A stretch of DNA of 64,000 nucleotides from Sinotaia quadrata (taxonomy: Eukaryota; Mollusca; Gastropoda; Architaenioglossa; Viviparidae). The notes below the pieces were generated by a model. It was not told where the DNA came from. It did not search any database and was given only the letters and a program-made list of their open reading frames with translations. The translations under genes and the position numbers were made by a program. The number at the start of each line of letters is the position of its first letter. Position 1 is the stretch's first letter. Shown piece after piece: positions 61,436-64,000 of this stretch. The DNA lies in contig CM054177.1 in NCBI GenBank assembly GCA_028829895.1, positions 44,721,164 to 44,785,163 on the forward strand. Direction: 5' to 3'.

Positions 61436-63653
61436 ACACACACATACACACACACACACACATACACACACACACACACAGTGTAATTATATGTACACAA
61501 TCATGTTTTAAAAAAGGAAATATAATCTATGGTTCATGTATCAATTTTATAAAAGTAATAATTTTTCTGCAGGAAATTTTTTCACAATATCATGACTGAG
61601 TTACACTGTAATCTGTTTAAAACAAGTGCACTCACTAAGGGACCAAACAAGTGTTTTCAAATTACACTTAATTCAAAGTATTAATCAAATTTTATCGCTA
61701 ACATTCTGAGACTTGATAAATGTGACTCAATCATAGGTGTAAAATATGTGTGAACTTAAAAATTACTTAAGTTATGCATACTTTTAAAAGTCCTTTTATA
61801 TTTTAAGGATGAGCTTAAGCATTCACAAAATTCTAGTGGGAGTCTGCACACATCATTTATATAAATGCTAGCTGAAATCATGTTTATATCTTCCTATGCA
61901 ATGCTAAAACAATTTATTACTTCAATCCTTCAAATGATTATTAAGCACTATTTACAAGACTGTACATACAAATAGAATAAAAATAATAATTCTTACTACT
62001 GCAAACCACAACATTTTTATTACAACAATTGTACAAATGACCGCAACATTCTTATTACCACAACCCTACAACTGATTACCACATGACTCACAGTCCTGTA
62101 TTGACAGATGTTGGGCAGTCTTGCTGAGTTAGCATGGTGTATGCAAACCCCTCCAATGTCTGAGATAACTGGTGCCGACCTTTAGTAGCATCCTCTTTAC
62201 TGGGGTCCAACATCTTGCAAAACAGATTGAGTAGCGCTTGCTGCACCTCTTCAGGTAGTCTAAAAAGTAAAGCTATACAATTACAAATCGGTTTATGGCA
62301 TACTTATAAGTGCTGCTGTTGCTTGGGGAGGGGTGGGGCTGATTTTAACACTAACTTCATCCTAATTATTAATAATTATTTCAGTACAGTTACTCGCCCT
62401 GTAATCTACCCTCTTTGTTCACAATCTGCTGGAAAATACTTGCCGTTTCCCTAGACAGATGGCTTTGTCTCATCCAAAATTAAAAAGTAAATAAACGCTC
62501 TAAATTATAATGTGTTCCATAGGATGTAAGTGGTAATCAATTTATTGGAGGTGGTTCAAAACAATACAACTCTCTTTCTTACTTTCACTGAAAATCTCAA
62601 TTAATGACTGCTATATGTCCAGTAATAAGATAATGATTTGAATGTAATACTTACTGTCTCTGGCTGCCTTCATCATTGATCTTTTTCAGCACGTCATCAA
62701 TGACTGTGAGTTCCTTCTCACTGAGATCTCCCTGTGCTGCAGTGTCAAGGCGTCCAAGTGTACTGCACATTTGATAAAGTGGAATCAGATTAACAAAATT
62801 ATTACAAAATGAATGACTATTACATGAATGTATTATGGCCAATTTTATTCAAATAATAGCTCTTGCATTTAAAGTCTGCAAAATTAATGCCAGAAACCAT
62901 GATCAAGGACTCATGCACTCACATGAGGATGTTTGTGTTGTTAAATGGGAGTTGCTGTTGTGTACTTATGGCTGTCCATGTAGCCACCTCGTCATCTAGC
63001 ACAATCAAGATTCTTGCTCGATAATGATCAGGACTGATGCTGCAGACATAGGGTGCAATTAATGCTTTCAGTAAATTATAAGCACAATGGCATTTTCTTC
63101 ACATCAAAGTATCTATGATAACAACATGTCATGTCGGAACAAAATGTGGCGTAAATATAATCAGCTAGGCACCAGAATAGAATGACAGAAGTAATCCAAA
63201 AATTGGTATTCAGTATATATGGCAGAGTTGTCTCCTCATGACTGTGGCCATTATTTACTGACCTCTTCCCAAGCTTAAATTTAATGGCTGTACAAGTGTA
63301 CATGCATGTGTTGGTACATCATTGGCAGTAAATGGATTAATGTACAATTTAGTTATTATGTATATTATTGCATAAAAATTACATTCATGTATGCTTATGT
63401 GTATGCTTTGTCTCAATTTAGTGGTTCATAAAGGGTGTGCTCATGATAAAAGTCTGCAGGATACACTGTGATTATAACAATGTTACAAGCACAAGATTAT
63501 AACAATGAATGTACTTTTCAATATCTGCTACAAAAAAAATAAGACACACCTGGACCCATTGGTTGGATTAAACAAAATGATGTAAAACTGCTTGGGGAGT
63601 GGGTTGTTTGATGCGAGGGCAGGTGTAAGCTTCACATCCACGTACTGCACTTC
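44654..63653 (-). CDS. ADGRV1 (VLGR1/GPR98), very large adhesion GPCR: C-terminal 751 residues in 17 exons (partial)
   Basis: ADGRV1 is a giant membrane protein whose extracellular part is a chain of Calx-beta repeats; in vertebrates it forms fibrous ankle links in hair cells and photoreceptors and binds the PDZ proteins of the Usher complex. Visible here, in order: the end of a Calx-beta repeat (about residues 1-85), the GAIN domain (about 100-325) with GPS motif [11 protein letters not shown], seven membrane helices (about 328-600) and a 150-residue cytoplasmic tail ending ADTHL. Exons on the minus strand: 63653-63550, 63039-62923, 62762-62655, 62259-62092, 61345-61262, 59784-59715, 59325-59245, 57481-57378, 57127-56923, 55219-55115, 54527-54387, 52949-52868, 50619-50505, 48656-48499, 47031-46910, 45768-45562, 44938-44654. 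All phases join (2256 nt). The 7TM sequence and the IADTHL ending identify the family. Confidence 0.95.
44939..45561 (-). other. ADGRV1 intron
   Basis: AT-rich, no repeat or exon recognised. Confidence 0.8.
45562..45768 (-). CDS. ADGRV1 exon 16: end of TM7 and juxtamembrane tail
   Basis: Acceptor GGCATTCAG; phase 0 both ends, 69 codons. Encodes [20 protein letters not shown] and PCKKKF, the end of the seventh helix and a Cys-rich basic start of the tail (possible palmitoylation, inference), then a Ser/Gly/Asn-rich stretch. Confidence 0.93.
45769..46909 (-). other. ADGRV1 intron filled by a 25-bp minisatellite
   Basis: The array at 45825-46695 makes up most of this intron. The rest is unremarkable. 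Confidence 0.85.
45825..46695. repeat. Minisatellite, about 25-bp unit, roughly 35 copies
   Basis: Unit is close to TCTAACAATTATGTCCCTTG then TCTGT, with CCATCGTTTG and CCATTGTCTG variants that interleave. Very regular. The unit does not contain the neighbouring splice junction. Not a CRISPR array: there are no unique spacers. Confidence 0.95.
46910..47031 (-). CDS. ADGRV1 exon 15: TM6-TM7
   Basis: Acceptor GTCTCCTTGCAG; starts with two bases, ends phase 0 before GTAGCT. Encodes [20 protein letters not shown] then [20 protein letters not shown]. The TWLWGGLHM block is the conserved TM6 region of adhesion GPCRs of the ADGRV type. Confidence 0.96.
47255..47565. repeat. Minisatellite, about 26-bp unit, 11-12 copies
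   Basis: Unit TTATAATATGAGGTGATAAT then TCAAGG; some units carry ATATTTAAAG instead. Fairly uniform. Confidence 0.92.
48360..48498 (-). repeat. Tandem units resembling the 3' part of ADGRV1 exon 14
   Basis: Read on the minus strand, two units carry CAAGTC, four bases, then CTCAGTGGGAA or a near match. The exon itself has CAAGTCCATCCTCAGTGGGA at about 48536-48555. The array starts at the exon's donor. Period about 74 bp. It looks like a duplication of exon end plus donor that has since diverged. Confidence 0.65.
48499..48656 (-). CDS. ADGRV1 exon 14: TM5 and third intracellular loop
   Basis: Acceptor CAACCTTGCAG; starts with one base, ends with G before GTATTC. Encodes [20 protein letters not shown], then [20 protein letters not shown] and [12 protein letters not shown]. 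The QVxPQWxAYDD motif in the third loop is shared with vertebrate ADGRV1. Confidence 0.95.
48657..48905 (-). repeat. 60-bp array carrying copies of the exon 14 acceptor
   Basis: On the minus strand the genuine acceptor is TTACAACCTTGCAG followed by ATGT. CAG-ATGT recurs about 60 bp apart: CTG at 48657, 48717, 48783 and 48843 on the + strand, with a mutated copy (CTA) near 48903. Flanking words GTCACA/GTTACAA and TTAATTTGACAT are shared between units. Confidence 0.85.
48906..50504 (-). other. ADGRV1 intron, 3' two thirds a minisatellite
   Basis: Holds a 45-bp duplication at about 49340-49435 (GAAGTAACTACTAAATATTA twice) and the junction-derived array 49595-50504. No exon seen. Confidence 0.85.
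49595..50504 (-). repeat. Minisatellite of about 50-57-bp units, each with a copy of the exon 13 donor
   Basis: On the minus strand the genuine junction is AATGGTGAAAT then GTGAGTGACC. Units read (T)GTGAGTGACTTTAAAACTAA, TGTTTTACGAGACATCTGTC, AACAAC. The + strand word GTCACTCACATTTCACCATT occurs exactly both at the real junction and in the unit near 50240. I count nine units with intact CACTCAC besides the genuine donor, plus broken ones. Confidence 0.9.
50505..50619 (-). CDS. ADGRV1 exon 13: TM4 and second extracellular loop
   Basis: Acceptor TTCTCTTTCAG; starts with two bases, ends AT before GTGAGT. Encodes [20 protein letters not shown] and [17 protein letters not shown]. The following Cys (start of exon 14) is the conserved extracellular-loop Cys. 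Confidence 0.94.
51240..51480. repeat. Minisatellite, about 40-bp unit, six degenerate copies
   Basis: Unit contains CAACAATCTCTACACATAGT and TACATAGCAGTTAACT. Confidence 0.85.
51545..51635. repeat. Short tandem array, 24-bp unit, nearly four copies
   Basis: CCATGTCTATAACTTGCTGA then AATT repeated. Confidence 0.88.
51906..51970 (+). mobile_element. 45-bp retroposon fragment with a target-site duplication
   Basis: GTTACTAAAG (51906-51915) and GCTACTAAAG (51961-51970) flank 45 bp that begin CGAGGCCCTTTGTTCC and end GATAAGTAAGTAA. A (TAAG)n tail plus a 10-bp flanking duplication (9 of 10 identical) is what a severely 5'-truncated LINE or SINE insertion looks like. The parent family is not identified. 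Confidence 0.55.
52190..52540. repeat. Minisatellite, about 49-bp unit, seven copies
   Basis: Unit contains GGTGTGTGCTCTGGTTGTCA, ATGATGTGGGTACATGGTTA and TTTATATAT. Right-hand copies are nearly identical, left-hand copies shorter and diverged, suggesting growth from the right. Confidence 0.92.
52550..52670. repeat. Short tandem array, three copies
   Basis: TAGTCCAGAACTAAAT and AGTCACTTGCCAACTCAACC repeated. Confidence 0.8.
52868..52949 (-). CDS. ADGRV1 exon 12: TM3-TM4 with NDEHT motif
   Basis: Acceptor AATTGTTTGCAG; phase 0 start, ends with G before GTGAGT. Encodes [20 protein letters not shown] and AFFALGWG. V-x-NDEHT after TM3 is a family signature of ADGRV1. Confidence 0.95.
53155..53335. 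repeat. Tandem array, about 32-bp unit, four to five copies
   Basis: TTGCACACTTGCCAGTATCA then ACTAGTCATTAG repeated with small changes. Confidence 0.85.
53341..53840 (+). pseudogene. hAT-superfamily transposase relic (ZBED5/SCAND3-like), C-terminal half
   Basis: The + strand reads [54 protein letters not shown], then, after frame changes, [19 protein letters not shown] and TCKSAFSS. The first part matches the conserved central region and the second the C-terminal dimerisation region (YP.LR.LA..LL..F.ST..CE..FS) of hAT transposases of the ZBED5/SCAND3 group. Frameshifts and internal stops mean it is dead. Opposite strand to ADGRV1. Confidence 0.82.
53840..54386 (-). repeat. 32-bp array carrying copies resembling the exon 11 donor
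   Basis: On the minus strand units read ACTTAG then GTAAGAAACAATAATAAACT and GAGTAG; the genuine junction is GGCTCAG then GTAAGACAAAGC. I count nine units with intact AG-GTAAGAA and about seven in which the G is lost (AG-ATAAGAA). The array runs from the hAT relic up to the exon. Confidence 0.85.
54387..54527 (-). CDS. ADGRV1 exon 11: first extracellular loop and TM3
   Basis: Acceptor TTCTCTGGCAG; phase 0 both ends, 47 codons. Encodes [17 protein letters not shown], an N-glycosylation sequon (NTS), the conserved loop Cys (YRCIVMG) and TM3 ([14 protein letters not shown]). Confidence 0.94.
54528..55114 (-). other. ADGRV1 intron with a 43-bp donor-derived array
   Basis: AT-rich, with degenerate ATAAAAGTAGTA units at 54770-54930 and the exact 43-bp array next to the upstream exon (54950-55114). 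Confidence 0.85.
54950..55114 (-). repeat. 43-bp array with exact copies of the exon 10 donor
   Basis: Minus-strand ACACAG-GTAATGTTAG occurs at the genuine junction (exon end 55115) and 43 and 86 bp downstream (pseudo-ends 55072 and 55029); the intervening 43 bp are identical between the first two units. Further, diverged units without the donor continue to about 54950. Confidence 0.92.
55115..55219 (-). CDS. ADGRV1 exon 10: TM1-TM2
   Basis: Acceptor TTATTTTTCAG; phase 0 both ends, 35 codons. Encodes [16 protein letters not shown] then [19 protein letters not shown], the end of TM1, first intracellular loop and TM2. Confidence 0.94.
56030..56240. repeat. Tandem array, about 65-70-bp unit, three to four copies
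   Basis: Units share CAGCTAATGACCTGTGTAAA, CAACAAGGCAAACTGATGTT and AAAGAGATAC with moderate divergence. Confidence 0.85.
56575..56815 (-). repeat. 36-bp array with copies resembling the exon 9 donor
   Basis: Minus-strand units read AGTTTGTGGTAAGTTAA(G/A)TC, A(C/T)TGAAAGCATGG; the genuine donor region reads AGTATGGTGAGTTCATT followed by a diverged GTATAGCATTTGA. Six units keep TG-GTAAGT, TG-GTGAGT or a close variant. The array abuts the 100-bp duplication. Confidence 0.75.
56815..56914 (-). pseudogene. Duplicated 3' part of ADGRV1 exon 9 with its donor
   Basis: These 100 bp repeat 56915-57014 with only two mismatches (56881-56883 region and 56901). They contain the last 92 nt of exon 9 and its splice donor. 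If the exon were read through to this second donor (exon end 56823) the frame meets TAA 12 codons after the normal junction, so the copy cannot serve in a full-length protein. Confidence 0.9.
56923..57127 (-). CDS. ADGRV1 exon 9: GPS cleavage motif and TM1
   Basis: Acceptor TTCCTTTCAG; starts with one base, ends phase 0 before GTGAGT. Encodes [34 protein letters not shown] and [18 protein letters not shown]. The four GPS cysteines, the Trp and H-L-T are all present, so autoproteolysis between L and T is possible. TM1 follows about ten residues later. The last 92 nt and the donor are duplicated just downstream. Confidence 0.96.
57128..57377 (-). other. ADGRV1 intron, short
   Basis: AT-rich, nothing notable. 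Confidence 0.8.
57378..57481 (-). CDS. ADGRV1 exon 8: GAIN domain
   Basis: Acceptor TTTATTCAAG; phase 0 start, ends AA before a GTTTGT donor, which restores the frame into exon 9 (K then CVYFD). Encodes [20 protein letters not shown] then [14 protein letters not shown]. The acceptor is poor in pyrimidines and the donor is not canonical GTRAGT, so this is the least certain exon, but length, phase and position all fit and without it exons 7 and 9 cannot be joined in frame. Confidence 0.8.
57482..59244 (-). other. ADGRV1 intron, mixed unclassified sequence
   Basis: Somewhat less AT-rich than other introns. A 65-bp array of TCTCTTTATTTCACACTTAC and TGACATATTATCAAT lies at 58940-59080. A 48-codon open stretch on the + strand at 58545-58688 looks faintly coding but matches nothing I recognise; an old TE is possible. 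Confidence 0.7.
59245..59325 (-). CDS. ADGRV1 exon 7: GAIN domain
   Basis: Acceptor TTCCTTTTAG; phase 0 both ends, 27 codons, donor GTACGT. Encodes [20 protein letters not shown] and EELLSNR. Confidence 0.85.
59326..59714 (-). other. ADGRV1 intron with a dinucleotide repeat
   Basis: (GT)n on the + strand at 59510-59551, (AC)n in the transcript. Otherwise AT-rich. Confidence 0.85.
59715..59784 (-). CDS. ADGRV1 exon 6: GAIN domain
   Basis: Acceptor GTTTGCTTTCAG; starts with one base, ends phase 0 before GTAAAC. Encodes [20 protein letters not shown] and NDQ. Confidence 0.87.
59812..60165. repeat. Minisatellite, 31-bp unit, about 11 copies
   Basis: Unit CATTTTATGTATTTACCGGG then CACTACAAGGA, very uniform. 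The open + frames (all three) across it exist because the unit lacks stops and its period is not a multiple of three. Confidence 0.95.
60165..60620. repeat. Minisatellite, about 45-bp unit, eight to nine copies
   Basis: Unit GGCATGTATTTGATATACAC, TAAAGGGACATAAATGTTAC, AAACT; central copies nearly identical, edges diverged. It follows the 31-bp array without a gap and shares ATGTATTTA words with it. Confidence 0.9.
61262..61345 (-). CDS. ADGRV1 exon 5: GAIN domain, 84 nt, frame-neutral
   Basis: Acceptor TGTGTGTACACAG; starts with one base and ends CA before GTGAGT. Encodes [20 protein letters not shown] and ESFQYAA. The length is a multiple of three, so skipping it would keep the frame. Upstream of the acceptor in the transcript lies a long UG repeat instead of a normal polypyrimidine tract. 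Confidence 0.88.
61352..61480 (-). repeat. (CA)n microsatellite, (UG)n in the ADGRV1 transcript
   Basis: About 129 bp of CA repeats with a few TA or AA interruptions; the longest pure run is about 35 units (61361-61430). It begins only seven bases from the exon 5 acceptor. Confidence 0.97.
61481..62091 (-). other. ADGRV1 intron, AT-rich
   Basis: No repeats of note except loosely repeated ACCACAACATTCTTATTAC words near 62000-62070. No exon seen. Confidence 0.8.
62092..62259 (-). CDS. ADGRV1 exon 4: GAIN domain, helical part
   Basis: Acceptor TTACTTTTTAG; starts with one base, ends CT before GTGAGT. Encodes [20 protein letters not shown] and [20 protein letters not shown]; the EGFAYTML helix resembles the GAIN-A helices of ADGRV1. 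Confidence 0.93.
62260..62654 (-). other. ADGRV1 intron, AT-rich
   Basis: Nothing recognised. Confidence 0.8.
62655..62762 (-). CDS. ADGRV1 exon 3: start of GAIN domain
   Basis: Acceptor CAAATGTGCAG; starts with one base, ends CA before GTAAGT. Encodes [20 protein letters not shown] and [15 protein letters not shown], amphipathic helices. Confidence 0.92.
62763..62922 (-). other. ADGRV1 intron, short
   Basis: AT-rich, nothing recognised. Confidence 0.8.
62923..63039 (-). CDS. ADGRV1 exon 2: end of Calx-beta repeat and linker
   Basis: Acceptor TATGTCTGCAG; starts with one base, ends AT before GTGAGT. Encodes [20 protein letters not shown] and [29 protein letters not shown] is the closing strand of a Calx-beta fold. 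Confidence 0.92.
63040..63549 (-). other. ADGRV1 intron, AT-rich
   Basis: Nothing recognised. Confidence 0.8.
63550..63653 (-). CDS. ADGRV1 exon 1 of window: Calx-beta repeat
   Basis: Acceptor CTTTCAG; phase 0 start, ends AG before GTGTGT. Encodes [20 protein letters not shown] then [14 protein letters not shown], matching the F.I.L..P strand pattern of Calx-beta repeats. Earlier exons lie beyond 64000. Confidence 0.92.
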
Positions 63654-64000
63654 CTGAAAGTGAGAAATTAAAAATAATTAACTAAAAAAAGCAACTCTTA
63701 ATCAAATATCAAGTACCTACTTCCAGTTCAAGCCAATTAAAATATGTACATGTACCTATTTCCAGTTCAAGCCAATCAAAATGTCATATACCTACTTCTA
63801 ATTCAAGCCAATCAAAACTATATGTACCTACTTCCAGTCCAAGCCAATCAAAACCACTTGTACCTACTTCCAGTTCAACCCAATCAAAACGTCATATACC
63901 TACTTCCAGTTCAAGCCAATCAAAACTGCATATACCTACTTCCAGTTCAAACCAATGAAAATGTCTTATACCTACTTCCAGTTCAAACTAATCAAAATGT
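63654..64000 (-). other. ADGRV1 intron running off the window, with a minisatellite
   Basis: The region 63700-64000 is filled by the array below; no exon before the edge. Confidence 0.85.
63700..64000. repeat. Minisatellite, about 36-38-bp unit, eight copies, continues past the edge
   Basis: Unit ACCTACTTCCAGTTCAAGCC then AATCAAAACGTCATAT. On the minus strand each unit has CTTGAACTGGAAGTAGGTAC, faintly like the adjoining acceptor CTTTCAGGAAGTGCAGTACG, but the AG is not conserved, so a junction origin is only a suggestion. Confidence 0.9.

Noticed and set aside
61258..61599. Open frames of alternating Thr-His or Cys-Val
   Set aside because: Translation of the CA microsatellite.
1..64000. tRNA and rRNA genes
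   Set aside because: I saw no cloverleaf-type A and B box pairs or rRNA-like conserved sequence on either strand by eye; a dedicated scan could still find a degenerate one.

Overview
The window is AT-rich animal nuclear DNA with GT-AG introns. It holds the 3' parts of two large conserved genes lying tail to tail. The kind of organism is an inference: both genes are animal genes, and the very AT-rich introns packed with minisatellites and decayed DNA transposons suggest an invertebrate, perhaps a mollusc or another lophotrochozoan. Nothing here fixes the species.

Left half, + strand (8665-29568): the last 13 coding exons of ASH1L, the ASH1-family histone H3K36 methyltransferase. They encode 604 residues with the order linker, bromodomain, PHD finger, BAH domain, C-terminal basic tail and stop. 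The SET domain lies before the window, and bases 1-8664 are intron. Every exon-exon phase joins cleanly (1815 nt including the stop). The introns carry minisatellites and relics of piggyBac (two copies), an IS630/Tc1/mariner-type element, a LINE and an unclassified inverted-repeat element.

Middle (about 29.9-44.5 kb): the intergenic or 3'-untranslated stretch between the two convergent genes. I see no convincing gene in it, only AT-rich DNA, short tandem arrays and one possible LTR-like repeat.

Right half, - strand (63653 down to 44654): the last 17 coding exons of ADGRV1 (very large adhesion GPCR, VLGR1/GPR98). They encode 751 residues: the end of a Calx-beta repeat, the GAIN domain with an intact GPS site, a seven-helix domain and a cytoplasmic tail ending in a class I PDZ-binding motif. 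Every phase joins (2256 nt including the stop). The gene continues beyond the right edge.

The most unusual signal is in the ADGRV1 introns. Several minisatellites are not random: their repeat unit contains a copy of the adjoining exon-intron junction, so an intron carries two to nine or more decoy splice donors, or several decoy acceptors, beside the genuine one. One case is a fresh 100-bp duplication of the end of the TM1 exon with its donor (two mismatches). Another exon, 84 nt and in frame, has a long UG repeat against its acceptor, the arrangement known from CFTR exon 9. I did not see junction-derived arrays in ASH1L, although it has many arrays of other origin.
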